From Sinorhizobium shofinae (GTDB taxonomy: Bacteria; Pseudomonadota; Alphaproteobacteria; Rhizobiales; Rhizobiaceae), in contig MBFK01000193.1 in NCBI GenBank assembly GCA_001704765.1, positions 1 through 50,765 on the forward strand: a stretch of 50,765 bases of DNA. The letters run 5' to 3'. The translations under genes were made by a program, and so were the position numbers. The notes under the pieces were generated by a model that was not told the DNA's origin, ran no database searches, and saw only the letters and a list, made by a program, of their open reading frames with translations. Shown piece by piece: positions 17,200 to 27,203 of this stretch; position 1 is the first letter of the stretch; every line of letters begins with the position of its first letter.

Positions 17200-20100
17200 G
17201 CGCGCCCAAGCCTTTTCAGGAAGCCGCCGTGAATGCGGCGCTTGCGGCCCTCACGGACCAGACGGGCCGCCGCCGTTTTCTTGTGGCTGATGAAGTCGGT
17301 CTCGGAAAGACGGTCGTGGCGAAGGAATTGGCTCGCCGCATGTCCGGGGACGGCTCCCGGCCTTTGGTGATCTATTACATCGCCAACGGCCATGCGGTCT
17401 CGCATCAGAACAAGGGGCGCGTCGTTGGGTTCCTAGGCGATTCACAACGCAAGGCCGCAACCGCGACACCGGACCGACTCTCGCTGATCGCGATCACCAA
17501 GCGGCCGGACAATCCCGTTCTGATCTATGCGCTGACCCCAGCGACCTCGTTTCCAGGAGCGCGTGTGCGCCTCACGGGAGGACGCAAGGAAGAGCGAGCA
17601 TTCCTCAAGGTGCTGCTCGAACAGACCTATCCCGCATTCGCCCGCGATCTTGATCCGGCCATATTGCGGCTAAGTGCGCGAGGTTCGTGGGACTGGGCCG
17701 TCAAGGACGCGGAAGCCAAATTCGCAGCTTCGCCATCGCACCTCCGCCAGCGGTTTCGTGAGGCGCTGGCGGCAGAATTCGGTGAGCCGGTGCGCGCCAT
17801 GCTTGATCTGGCGGTTCATGGTGATGCGAACCGAAAGATCCATCCCCTCAAACCGACCACCTTCGTTGGTCGCCTCCGGCGCGCCCTGGCGCTGGCGACG
17901 TTGCGCCATCAGCCGCCCGATCTGGTCGTTCTCGACGAGTTTCAGCGCTACCGGCAGATTCTCGATGAAATGGCCACCGATCCGCTTCTTCAGGCGCTTC
18001 TGGAACCTGAAGGCTCCGTTGCTCCGCCGGCGATCCTCCTGCTCAGCGCGACGCCTTATCGGCTTCTGAGCACACGCTGGGAGGAGGCGCGCGGCACGCT
18101 TGCCCATGCGGAACTCCTGGAACTGATCGAGTTCCTTGCCGGCCCCGTCGTTCGTGAACGGGCGAAGACGCTCTTTTCCGATTTCGGTGACAAGCTGCGA
18201 GACATCGCGGCGCATTCCGATGCGAGCCATCCTGAGTTGGAGCGTGACGTGGCGGACGCTGCCAGGATCAGGGATGAGCTTCGCGCATTGTTGACCCCGG
18301 TAATGTCGCGGACAGAGCGGGACAGTGTGGCGCTGGCCGATCCGCTCGCGGCAACGCAATTTCTTGATGCGGACCCGTCGCCCGAGGATTTTCAGGTCTA
18401 TCGGCATCTTGTGGAGAGTTTCTCCGTGCAGATGCGTTATGAGGCGCTGCCATATTGGTCCTCGGTTCCGCTGCCTGCGCAGGCCCTTGGTCCTCGCTAT
18501 GCGGCCTGGAAGCGCGCCAAGATCAAGGCAGCGCCGAAGCTCACGCGGATGACGCGCGATCGTCGTAACAAACTCGATGCGCCAGCCGCATGGCCCGACG
18601 CGAAGCTCCGGGCGCTCAGCAGCGTCGCTCCGCCGAAGCTGCTGTCGCTCCCCTGGGTGGCGCCATCGTTCCCTTGGTGGCCGCTCGACGGTGGTTGGAA
18701 AAGCACTACGGCTGATCCCAAACTCCTGATGTTCAGTCGCTTTCGGGCAACCCCGCCCAGCGTGGCGGCACTCCTGAGTTTTGGTGTGGAGGCGCACTGC
18801 CTTCCCAAGAAGCATGGCGGCTATGAAAAGGCCTACCGACGGCGGCGCTTCAAGTTGGCGGCCGTCCCCGGTCCCGTGATGGCGGCGTTCCATCCGTCAC
18901 CATGGCTGATCCGCAATTCGGACCCGCTCGTGAAGGCCGGGATGACGATCGGCGCCGTTCGCAAGGAGGTTCGGCGGCAGATTCTCGCCGCTTTGCCCAA
19001 AGGCATCATTGAGCGGGATACCGCGAAGGCCAGGCGACGGCACAGGTCGATTGCAAGGACGCTGGCGGCGATCGAACGGATGGCAGGTGTTGCCGACCTG
19101 TCCGTCGCGGGCTGGAGCAGCGCGATCGGTGACGACCGTGCCGCGCAGTCCGCTGTCCGGAAGTGGCGTCAGGCGCAGCCGATCGACCGGCTGTCCCCAA
19201 TCGAGCTTTCGGACCTCGTGGATTATGCGATTGGGGCGCCGGGCGTCGCGCTCGGCCGGGCGTTGCTGCGGCATGACCCGACGATCCTTGACCCGGCACG
19301 CTATCCAGAGCTCGTTCAACTCAGTTGGCAGGGACTGCGCGCCTATCTCGACAATCCGGTGATCCTGTCATCGTTGTCGGGGAAGAGCGCGGTCGAGCAA
19401 GTCATGGGCGCGGTCGTGGATGGTGGCTTCGAGAGTGTTCTTGACGAGCATTGCTGGCTACGCGCTCAAAACCTTCATGAAGGCGTCGCGGGTCTCGCCA
19501 AGGATTTGCAATCGTCGCTCGGGCTACGCGCGGGCAGCTTCAGCTTTCACGGAATTGGCGGGGCGCCGCACAAGATCCCGGTTCGTTGCCATGTCGCCGT
19601 GCCGTTTGGCGATGCCGAGACCGAGCCCGCCGTCAAGGTGGAGGGCGGTGTGGCACAAACTACTCCAGCCCGACCCGATGAAGTTCGCAGGAGTTTCAAC
19701 ACGCCTTTCTGGCCGCACGTCCTCGCGACGACATCCGTTGGGCAGGAGGGGCTGGATTTTCACCCGTGGTGTTCGCATGTGGTTCATTGGGATCTCTCGT
19801 CCAATCCGCTCGATCTCGAGCAACGTGAAGGGCGCATCCAGCGCTATGCTGGTTTGGCTGTCCGACGCCGGCTTGCGGCAACGTTGCGAGACGAAGTGCT
19901 GAGGGATTCTACGATGGCGGAAGGCTCACCTTGGCGATGCGTGCAGAGACATGCGGAGCGTTCCGTCGACGCGAGCGGCCTTCGTCCATGGTGGGTGCTC
20001 GATGGCGCCGAAATCAGTCGTCATGTTTTCGAGCGTCCCTTTGGAAGGGATGTCGCGCGCTTTGCACAACTTCGAGAGCAGCGCATGATTTATCGTCTGG

Positions 20101-20381
20101 CTCTTGGACAGCCCAATCAGGAAGATTTCATCGATGTGTTGTCGCGGGGCGGCGAGGCAACGCGCAGGCTGCTGCAACCACTCGTTCTCGATCTTTCCGC
20201 AATGGGCCTGCGCCAGACCCCGATGACTGCCCGTGCAGCACCGACCAATGGCGACGGGCGACCAATGGCGATTGCCCCTTCGATAATGAATGGCGGGGAT
20301 ATGTTGGCGGCGACGACTGTGGCGATGCCGATTGACCCCAGACCAGCCGACCCGATCCTTCCCGGCGCTGATCCGGGCTGA
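17196..20381 (+). CDS. SF2/SNF2-type helicase of the DUF6361-PLD operon (1061 aa)
   Basis: DNA-dependent ATPase, probably a translocase. Motif I is ADEVGLGKT with G35-L-G-K38-T39. Motif II is LVVLDEFQRYRQI with D247-E248-F-Q, a DEFQ box rather than DEAH. Motif III is LLSATPYRLLS with S284. The C-terminal RecA domain carries VLATTSVGQEGLDFH and the arginine-rich QREGRIQRYAG. Between them is a large insertion (about residues 330-780) that is unrecognised. The start overlaps the PLD gene by 4 bp. The gene ends six bases before a hairpin shared with the convergent DEAH gene. Engine of the triad, probably loading or driving the PLD-like nuclease (inference). Confidence 0.9.
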   Translation: MSAPKPFQEAAVNAALAALTDQTGRRRFLVADEVGLGKTVVAKELARRMSGDGSRPLVIYYIANGHAVSHQNKGRVVGFLGDSQRKAATATPDRLSLIAITKRPDNPVLIYALTPATSFPGARVRLTGGRKEERAFLKVLLEQTYPAFARDLDPAILRLSARGSWDWAVKDAEAKFAASPSHLRQRFREALAAEFGEPVRAMLDLAVHGDANRKIHPLKPTTFVGRLRRALALATLRHQPPDLVVLDEFQRYRQILDEMATDPLLQALLEPEGSVAPPAILLLSATPYRLLSTRWEEARGTLAHAELLELIEFLAGPVVRERAKTLFSDFGDKLRDIAAHSDASHPELERDVADAARIRDELRALLTPVMSRTERDSVALADPLAATQFLDADPSPEDFQVYRHLVESFSVQMRYEALPYWSSVPLPAQALGPRYAAWKRAKIKAAPKLTRMTRDRRNKLDAPAAWPDAKLRALSSVAPPKLLSLPWVAPSFPWWPLDGGWKSTTADPKLLMFSRFRATPPSVAALLSFGVEAHCLPKKHGGYEKAYRRRRFKLAAVPGPVMAAFHPSPWLIRNSDPLVKAGMTIGAVRKEVRRQILAALPKGIIERDTAKARRRHRSIARTLAAIERMAGVADLSVAGWSSAIGDDRAAQSAVRKWRQAQPIDRLSPIELSDLVDYAIGAPGVALGRALLRHDPTILDPARYPELVQLSWQGLRAYLDNPVILSSLSGKSAVEQVMGAVVDGGFESVLDEHCWLRAQNLHEGVAGLAKDLQSSLGLRAGSFSFHGIGGAPHKIPVRCHVAVPFGDAETEPAVKVEGGVAQTTPARPDEVRRSFNTPFWPHVLATTSVGQEGLDFHPWCSHVVHWDLSSNPLDLEQREGRIQRYAGLAVRRRLAATLRDEVLRDSTMAEGSPWRCVQRHAERSVDASGLRPWWVLDGAEISRHVFERPFGRDVARFAQLREQRMIYRLALGQPNQEDFIDVLSRGGEATRRLLQPLVLDLSAMGLRQTPMTARAAPTNGDGRPMAIAPSIMNGGDMLAATTVAMPIDPRPADPILPGADPG

Positions 20382-20386
20382 TCGGG

Positions 20387-20407
20387 GAGGGGCGACGATC
20401 GCCCCTC
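20387..20407. terminator. Hairpin between convergent helicase genes
   Basis: GAGGGGCGA-CGA-TCGCCCCTC, a perfect 9-bp stem, six bases past the rightward helicase stop and 41 bases past the leftward DEAH gene stop. Possible bidirectional terminator; no T-run on either side. Confidence 0.55.
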
Positions 20408-20448
20408 ATGTCGAACGGAGCACCGGAGGCTGAAGGCTTGCCGGGAGA

Positions 20449-23400
20449 TCACGCGCTGCCGATAATCCGCAATTTCATCGCTCGGGTTTCCAGCAGATAC
20501 GTCTCGACTCCGGCTAACAGGTGCAAGCCTTCTTCGGTGACGGCTGCGCGGGAGAGGCCAGGTTGCACGATCCTGACGTCGAACTCGTAGCGATAGTCCT
20601 GCCAGCTCGCTTTCAGCTTTTTGAGAAACGCTGCCGTCCCTTGCTCGAAGCGCGAAGTCTGGCCTTTATCCAGACGCAGCTTCTCTCGCTTCAGCATGTG
20701 CGTAAACATGCGGTTGGGACGATCGCGCCATCGGGCAGATTTTTGGGCTTGGCCGCAGACCTCGTAGAGATCCTTGACGCGGGCTCCGGGCGCGTCCGCG
20801 CTGGAATATTTGCAGTGATGCAGGGTTGCCTGCACAAGACCTTCCGTCACCCGCAGGGTGACGACGTCAGCGATTTCGCCGGCGCCATCGTCGTCGAAGA
20901 TGAGGTCATAGGCCTCCCCGTCGGCGAGCAGCACGTCGATCACCCGCCGTTGCACCGAGTCTGCGCGCTTTTCAGGTCCCTGCGCCTCGGCCCTGATGTT
21001 TATCCGGGACCAGTCCCAAACCTCGATCTGGTCGGAGGGGTAGGGGGCGACGGCAACACCATCTGGCAAGGCGTAGAGGTGGCTGTAGATCAGCAATGAT
21101 CCGTCCCCGAAATCGATCTGCGGGGAATCCTCGCCAAACGATTCCGACAAGGTCTTCACTTTGCCGCCAACCTTGATGGTCGTTTTCGCTCCCGATCGCT
21201 GGGGATAGCGGGCGCCGCCCTCGGCGAACACGATTTCGAACTCAGCGACATCAACATCGCTCCGTACCGAGAAGCGCAGCGGTCCGGTACGCTCATGATC
21301 GAGCAGTTCGATGTCACATTCGGCAAATGGCACGGCCCGGTCGCCGAAACCGATCTCTACACGGTCCTCGATCTGTGTGAGCAGCGACTCCGGCCAATGG
21401 ATGGCGACCGGCGGCACGGTCGGCCGTTCATTGATCTGGCGGGGCCGCATTGCACTCTTGAACACACCGTCGGTGGTGATCCCCGGATCATTCACAGCCC
21501 GGCCGATATCGGCGCACCATTCGACCCAGTCGGTGAGATCGCGAACTGGAGAAATCGACCAGAATTTGCCTTTGGCCGAACAGCCGCGCGAGGCCGGCAC
21601 CCCATCCAGGAAGCCGGTGGCGAAGACATTGTTCTTGATGCGGGACTGCGACTTGGCGGTATCGAGACCGTCGGCGACATCGACGCCCATATACATGGAG
21701 TAGCGAACGCCGCGGCCCTGATGATGGGTCAGGCCAAGATTGCGCAAGATGAGGCGGTTGAACCCGTGCAGGCTGCGGAAGACTTCCTCGCCTTCGACGC
21801 GGCGCGCCGTGTCGCCACAGATGGCTTTGGCGAGCCGGTCGTAGGGGCCTTTGGCCGAACTGCTGATATAGAGAAGCTGTCGGTCGGGATCCCAGTGCAT
21901 CATGTGCAGGTCCCAGATGACGTTGGTTGCGTGTTGCGCGGTTGTCCAGCCGGCCTGCTCCTCAGAGCGCGTGACGAAGATGGCAACGCGTTGGTGCGGG
22001 TTGATCTTCATGCCGAGAAAGACGCCGGGATTGTATAGGTCCTCAGCCCGGAGCGGTTCCCAGGCGTCGCACGACGTCCGATAAACCACGGCGTTCATCT
22101 TCGGTTCGAGCGTCTGAAGAGGGATGTCGCTGAGGTCGCCGACGAACCCCTTGAACATTTCGGCGCGCCGAACCTGCCGGTCGATCTTTGCGGTACTGAG
22201 CGCTTCGACCAGCGCGTTCCAATCGGCGTCCTCCGCATAGAGCTTGGCAAGCGATCGGTCGATGTCGTCCACGCCAGTATTGGCGATGACCGTGGCATCA
22301 CCCAGGCGCGGATCCTGCCGGGTGAAGCGACCGACGAACTGGATGGTGACGGCGATGCTCTTGTGCGGATCATGCAGCCCCGCGATCTTCAGCTCCGGGA
22401 GATCGAAGCCTTCGCCCAGCATATCGACGCAGATGATGACCCGACTTTCGAAGCGCCTCAGCGCGGCGAGGTTCGCGCGGCGCTCGCGGATAGACTGCTG
22501 GCTGTGAACGATAACTGGCCGGAATTCCGGGAACATCGCGCTGTAGAGCTGGTGGAGGTCCTTGGCGCGGTCGATCGTCTGACAACGCGCCATGGCAAGG
22601 TGATTCAGGCCCGCGTCCAGATCGTCCTGCAGAACCTCGCCGAGCTTCTCGGCAATGGCCAGGTCAGCATCGGCATGGTCGAGCCCGAACACAGCCTCGA
22701 AACGGATCGGTTTGAAATAGCCTTCGGTCTGCGCCTTTCTGAGCGGATATGTGTAGATGAACTCGCCATCGACGCGCCGGCCGTCCTCACGAAAGGGGGT
22801 GGCCGTGAACTGGACGATGGGTAGCGGCGGTTCCCGATCGATAAAGAGGCCACGGAAGCGAGCCCAGGTCGGGGCGCCGATATGATGCGCCTCATCGATG
22901 AAGAGCGCCGAAGCGCGCGCTGCCATCTGCTCCTGAATGGGCGCGTCCGCGCGCCCGGCGATCTGCATCGTGGTGACGACGACATTGGCGCTGTCGAAGA
23001 TTTCATCGACCTCCGCCGGGCTCGTCGGAATATGGGACAGCCGCATGACAAGCGGAAAGGCTGCTGCATCAGCGAGACATTGCTGTTGCCTGAGAACGCC
23101 GAAGGTCTCGAACTTGCCGGCGATCTGCTCGCGCAAAGCGTCGGTCGGCACCACCACCAGCAGCCGCTCGAAATTCTGGTGGGCGTTGAGCGCGAGCATG
23201 GTCTCGGTCTTGCCCGTGCCGGTCGGCATGACCACGGTTGCCGGATCGGTTGACCTGGTTGCGTGGGCCAGCGCGGCGTGAAGCGCGCCGATCTGAGGAC
23301 GCCGCAAACCCGGTCGCGCCGGCTCGCCAGTCTCGGCGGCACGTCCTTCGCGCAAGTAAACCGCGTCCGTCCAGGAGGCGGAGACGGCAGCTAGTCGAAC

Positions 23401-23790
23401 GGTACGCTCGGCACGATCCAGCGTGGCGATATTGGCCGGCAACACGTTGACCCATCGGCCTTCGGCCAGTTCCAGCGCTTCGGCGATTTGCACTGCCTCC
23501 GTTGCGCCGGGCACCAGGAGAATGAGATCGGCCTCCAATGGTGTTGCCGTCTTCGCACTGATGATCTTCAGCGTCTCGCCCGATTTGAGGGTGGCCTCAT
23601 AGCCGGTGACACGGCGGATCGCGAAAGGACGTAGTTTGCAGCGCACGCGGTGCGCTGGAACCGCCAACTGACGCACGGGGCTTCCCAGCACCTTGCCGTC
23701 TACGGCAAGGCGAGGAGGCAGTAGCAGCTCGACCTCGGGATTGAAGAGATCGTCCTGGCTGGAATTGGTGGCACGCTTGCGGGTGGCCAT
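20449..23790 (-). CDS. DEAD/DEAH-box helicase with long C-terminal extension (1113 aa)
   Basis: SF2 helicase related to the type III restriction/UvrB-like group. Motif I is PTGTGKT at 189-195, motif II is LFIDEAHH with D299-E-A-H302, and motif III is FTATP at 328-332. The second RecA domain has IVHSQQSIRERR, ICVDMLGEGFDLP and QFVGRFTRQDPRLG. The first 160 residues and the C-terminal half are unrecognised. The C-terminal half ends in a domain (HHCKYSSADAPGARVKDLYE) that could bind DNA or be nuclease-like, but it lacks an evident catalytic triad. It is the last gene of a leftward operon, 14 bases after the AddA-like gene. It probably supplies a second motor to the AddAB-like pair. Confidence 0.9.
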   Translation of the reverse strand: MATRKRATNSSQDDLFNPEVELLLPPRLAVDGKVLGSPVRQLAVPAHRVRCKLRPFAIRRVTGYEATLKSGETLKIISAKTATPLEADLILLVPGATEAVQIAEALELAEGRWVNVLPANIATLDRAERTVRLAAVSASWTDAVYLREGRAAETGEPARPGLRRPQIGALHAALAHATRSTDPATVVMPTGTGKTETMLALNAHQNFERLLVVVPTDALREQIAGKFETFGVLRQQQCLADAAAFPLVMRLSHIPTSPAEVDEIFDSANVVVTTMQIAGRADAPIQEQMAARASALFIDEAHHIGAPTWARFRGLFIDREPPLPIVQFTATPFREDGRRVDGEFIYTYPLRKAQTEGYFKPIRFEAVFGLDHADADLAIAEKLGEVLQDDLDAGLNHLAMARCQTIDRAKDLHQLYSAMFPEFRPVIVHSQQSIRERRANLAALRRFESRVIICVDMLGEGFDLPELKIAGLHDPHKSIAVTIQFVGRFTRQDPRLGDATVIANTGVDDIDRSLAKLYAEDADWNALVEALSTAKIDRQVRRAEMFKGFVGDLSDIPLQTLEPKMNAVVYRTSCDAWEPLRAEDLYNPGVFLGMKINPHQRVAIFVTRSEEQAGWTTAQHATNVIWDLHMMHWDPDRQLLYISSSAKGPYDRLAKAICGDTARRVEGEEVFRSLHGFNRLILRNLGLTHHQGRGVRYSMYMGVDVADGLDTAKSQSRIKNNVFATGFLDGVPASRGCSAKGKFWSISPVRDLTDWVEWCADIGRAVNDPGITTDGVFKSAMRPRQINERPTVPPVAIHWPESLLTQIEDRVEIGFGDRAVPFAECDIELLDHERTGPLRFSVRSDVDVAEFEIVFAEGGARYPQRSGAKTTIKVGGKVKTLSESFGEDSPQIDFGDGSLLIYSHLYALPDGVAVAPYPSDQIEVWDWSRINIRAEAQGPEKRADSVQRRVIDVLLADGEAYDLIFDDDGAGEIADVVTLRVTEGLVQATLHHCKYSSADAPGARVKDLYEVCGQAQKSARWRDRPNRMFTHMLKREKLRLDKGQTSRFEQGTAAFLKKLKASWQDYRYEFDVRIVQPGLSRAAVTEEGLHLLAGVETYLLETRAMKLRIIGSA

Positions 23791-23804
23791 CGGGGCGTCC
23801 TCCG

Positions 23805-26800
23805 TCAGGCCGCCATCGTCTGCAGCGAGGGCGAAACGGAGATCACCGTCGCGCTCGTCATCAGGACGATCAGGCCCTGCTCGGCACCGGTCATGTCGAG
23901 ATAGGCACGCACCTGCGCGCGGTAGTGGTCGAGCGTCTGCGGATCGGGGGCCACGTCGCTCTTCCAGTCGACGACGACGACCGGCCGGCCTTCCGCACTG
24001 ACTGTCAGCGCGTCGGCAATGCCTGCCGTCGCTGCCAAGTCGGTTTCTTCGCCGCGAAGGGCATAGACGGGGAACTCCGCGAGTAGCGCGGGCCGGAGGG
24101 CCGCGATTTCCGGCAACGCCAGGGTCCGCGTGACACAGTCAGCCAGTTCTTCCGGGGCGAGGCCAGCAGCCGGATCAGTGACGGGAACCTTGTCGAGCGC
24201 CCGGATAAGTTCCTCGGCGCGCCTCGCGAGTACCGCAGAGGCGTTATCGGTTTCGCCGGTCAGTACCTCTTCCATGAGCTTGTGCAAGACGAGCCCGCGC
24301 TCACGTCCACCTTGGACGGCCAAGGGCACCCCCAATTCGCTCGGAGTGTCGTCGTCCGACCCTGCCCAGATGTCGGCTTCCTCTTCCTGCAATACCGTGC
24401 CGGTCGCATTCTCGTCGCGGCTCGGGGCGAGCCAGGTCAGTCGCACCTGCCTGTCGGCGATTGCGCCGGCTTCCGCGGCAAAGCCCTCGCGGGTCTGATT
24501 GTTGGTGGTGCTGCCGGCTGTGACGATCGTATCGAGCGGCAAGTGCGACGCATCAAAAGCCGGAAGTGCCGCCAGCGTCAGGTCAACAAGGCCAATCCAG
24601 GCGGACTTGGCGGGCGTCACATCGAGCCGTGGTAGAAGCAGCAATTCCCGGGCGCGTGTTGCTGCGACATACCAGAGGCGCACGCGTTCGCGATCCAGTT
24701 CATCCTTTTCGGCCTGGCGCGCAACGTCGTAGCCAGACGGCGCGACGCCGAGAACGGGGCAATAGAAGGTGTCGTTCTGGCGATCGATCACCGCACTGTC
24801 GGGCGCCATCACACCGGTCATGGTGTTGATGGGAATAACCACCGGCCATTCGAGGCCTTTGGCGGCGTGCATGGTGAAGAGCGCGACGGCTTCCTCCTGA
24901 GCGTCGGGCCGACCTTCGACCGCGCGAGCTTCATCGGTCCAAGCCGCTGTCATCGCCTCGGAGAAGGCCCGCAGGCCACGCACCGCGTAGCTGGTCGAGA
25001 GGCTGAGATAGAGATCGACATTGGCGAGCGCGCGTTCGGCCTGGCCGCGATGCCGATCGAGCAGAATGGGACGCAACCGCAGGACATCCACGGCTTGCGA
25101 AAGCAGTTCGTGCGGCGTCGTACTGTTTCCGCGCCGATAGAGCGCTTGCAGCTTTTCGACCACATCGCGCGCGAGCGGATGGACGATCGCCGTCAGATCG
25201 ACGCCGAGATCGAGGCGGGGGATCCGGTCTGGCTCGTCCTCGGTGCGCGGAAGCGCCCAGACGATGTCCAGCAGTTCCTCTTCGCTGAGCCCGACCAGCG
25301 GGCCGCGCAGCAGTGCGCCGAGCGCCAGGGTGTCACGGCGATCGGCCAGCACACGGGTCAGCGCAATGAGGTCCTGAATCTCCTGTCGGCGAAACAGGCC
25401 CTTGCCGGCCTGCGTCGCCACCGGAATGCCGCGCCGCTCGAGGGCTTCCTCATAGCGCCACAGATCCGCGCCGGTCGGCGCAAGGAGAGCAATGTCGCCC
25501 GGCTGGCAGGGGCGTTCGGTGCCGGCTTTGCGATCCAGAACCGGATGGCTGCCGATCAACCGGGCGCACAGGTCGGCCACGGCATCGGCTTCAGCGTCGC
25601 GTTGCCGCTCGGCGCTGGCCTTGCTATCTTCATCGGCGACGGCAATGTCGAGCGCGGCGACGCAGATGCCTTCGCCGCGATCATCATGGAAGGGATCAAG
25701 CGACGTAAAGCCGGGTTGGCCATCCGCCGACAAAATCGCCTCGAAACGCTCGTTGACGAAGGTGAGGATCGAGGCGCAGGAGCGGAAATTGGTCGAGATC
25801 GACACGAGGCCGTCTGCATCCTGCACCGTGAAGGCGGTGCGGGCCTGAACATAGGCACCGACGTCGGCGCCGCGGAATCGATACACGGCTTGTTTGGGAT
25901 CGCCCACGAGGAAGAGTGCGCCCGGCCGAATCCGGAAGCCTGTCCAATCCTGCGGATCGTCCCCGGGCTCGCCGCACAAGCGCCAGAAGATTTCCGCCTG
26001 GAGCGGGTCGGTGTCCTGAAACTCATCGACGAGAACCTTCGCGAACCGCTGGCCAAGCGCCTGCCGCACCGCCTCATGATCCCGCAGCAGATCGCGGGCG
26101 GCATAGATGAGGTCGTCGAAGTCAAGCTGTGCACTGGCGCGCTTGTGTTCGTGATAACGCTCCAGGATCGGGCTGGCTTCGCCGATCAGCGCCGCGAGAA
26201 CCTGACCGGAAACTGCCTGGAGAAGGGCGTCCCAGGCCGAGCAGCACGCTTCGAAATGGGCTTGAGCGGCATCGTTCAGTCGCTCGCCGTCCGCCTTCGA
26301 CAGACCCGCCTGCTTGGCCGCGGCGGCCCATTTGCCCTTCTTTCGATAGGAGGAAAAGGTGCCGGCCTTGGTGCAGAGATCAGGATGGGGGCGCGAGACG
26401 AGCAGTCTGACCAGGCCTGCAGGCGCGGCAGCGTCTGCGGCGGTTGGCAGCATCGTTGCCATTTCGGAGAACCGTGCCGCGTAGGCTTCCGTTTCCGGTT
26501 CGCTTGCGGTCGTTTCCTGCATGAAAGCGGAGAAGTCGTCGGCCGTCTGCCGAAATGTCAGAAGATGACCGGCGAGCGGTGTCACGGCTGGCGCCACGAG
26601 GCTCCGACGACGGCGCAGAGCTTCGGCGATCTTGTGCATCAGTGCCACGGTCTCGCCGGGGCTGTGCAGCACCATCTCAGCCAGGATTCCGCCTTGGCCG
26701 CCTGACAGGCGCTCGCGCAACCAGCCATCGACGATTTCGAGAAAGGCGAGATCGGTCTGGTTGCGGTCCATGATGGCCGCGCCCGGATCGATATCGGCCT

Positions 26801-27203
26801 CGGCGGGATAGGGCTTGATGAGACGCTGGCAGAAGCCATGGATGGTCGAACAGGTGATCTCGTCGATGGCGGCGGTCGCGGCGATCAGATTATCGCGCTG
26901 TGCTTGCGACAGGCCGTCGGGCAGCCCGACGGCAAGCTCGGGCGCGATTTGGCCTGCGGCGAGATCGGCGACGAAATCGCGGACGCGGGCGAGGAGCTCG
27001 CTCGCAGCCAGTTCGGTGAAGGTGACTGCGGCGATCGCGCGTGGTGCAACGCCCTGCGCCAGCATGAGGGCAATCCGCCCAGCCATAACCGCGGTCTTGC
27101 CCGACCCCGCACCTGCCTCGACGAGGATGGAACGATGGTGATGGCTGATCGCGTCACGCCGAGCGCCATCGTCCTTAAGATTCTTCGACATCATGTCCAT
27201 CAT
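23805..27203 (-). CDS. UvrD/AddA-like helicase-nuclease (1132 aa)
   Basis: SF1 helicase fused to a RecB-type nuclease, as in AddA. Motif I is EAGAGSGKT with K36, and Ia is TFTELAASEL. Motif II is VDEFQDTDP with D393-E394, III is VGDPKQAVYRFRGAD, and IV is STNFRSC. Motif V is TMHAAKGLEWP and VI is VAATRARELLLL. The C-terminal nuclease has LHKLMEEVL, an acidic residue in AGIADALTV, and VVVVDWKSD with D1079 and K1081, so both activities look intact. The start overlaps the AddB-like stop by 4 bp. The host's own recombination AddAB would be elsewhere; this copy is within the defence island with an extra DEAH helicase, so degradation of foreign DNA is the probable job (inference). Confidence 0.93.
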   Translation of the reverse strand: MMDMMSKNLKDDGARRDAISHHHRSILVEAGAGSGKTAVMAGRIALMLAQGVAPRAIAAVTFTELAASELLARVRDFVADLAAGQIAPELAVGLPDGLSQAQRDNLIAATAAIDEITCSTIHGFCQRLIKPYPAEADIDPGAAIMDRNQTDLAFLEIVDGWLRERLSGGQGGILAEMVLHSPGETVALMHKIAEALRRRRSLVAPAVTPLAGHLLTFRQTADDFSAFMQETTASEPETEAYAARFSEMATMLPTAADAAAPAGLVRLLVSRPHPDLCTKAGTFSSYRKKGKWAAAAKQAGLSKADGERLNDAAQAHFEACCSAWDALLQAVSGQVLAALIGEASPILERYHEHKRASAQLDFDDLIYAARDLLRDHEAVRQALGQRFAKVLVDEFQDTDPLQAEIFWRLCGEPGDDPQDWTGFRIRPGALFLVGDPKQAVYRFRGADVGAYVQARTAFTVQDADGLVSISTNFRSCASILTFVNERFEAILSADGQPGFTSLDPFHDDRGEGICVAALDIAVADEDSKASAERQRDAEADAVADLCARLIGSHPVLDRKAGTERPCQPGDIALLAPTGADLWRYEEALERRGIPVATQAGKGLFRRQEIQDLIALTRVLADRRDTLALGALLRGPLVGLSEEELLDIVWALPRTEDEPDRIPRLDLGVDLTAIVHPLARDVVEKLQALYRRGNSTTPHELLSQAVDVLRLRPILLDRHRGQAERALANVDLYLSLSTSYAVRGLRAFSEAMTAAWTDEARAVEGRPDAQEEAVALFTMHAAKGLEWPVVIPINTMTGVMAPDSAVIDRQNDTFYCPVLGVAPSGYDVARQAEKDELDRERVRLWYVAATRARELLLLPRLDVTPAKSAWIGLVDLTLAALPAFDASHLPLDTIVTAGSTTNNQTREGFAAEAGAIADRQVRLTWLAPSRDENATGTVLQEEEADIWAGSDDDTPSELGVPLAVQGGRERGLVLHKLMEEVLTGETDNASAVLARRAEELIRALDKVPVTDPAAGLAPEELADCVTRTLALPEIAALRPALLAEFPVYALRGEETDLAATAGIADALTVSAEGRPVVVVDWKSDVAPDPQTLDHYRAQVRAYLDMTGAEQGLIVLMTSATVISVSPSLQTMAA

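Noticed and set aside
17670..18893. 407-aa minus-strand frame inside the SF2 helicase
   Set aside because: Composition is shadow-like, no ribosome binding site, and the sense helicase is unbroken.
24867..26705. 612-aa open frame on the plus strand
   Set aside because: It is antisense to the AddA-like gene, whose helicase motifs are complete in the other strand. The frame is a GC-rich shadow with no recognisable domain.
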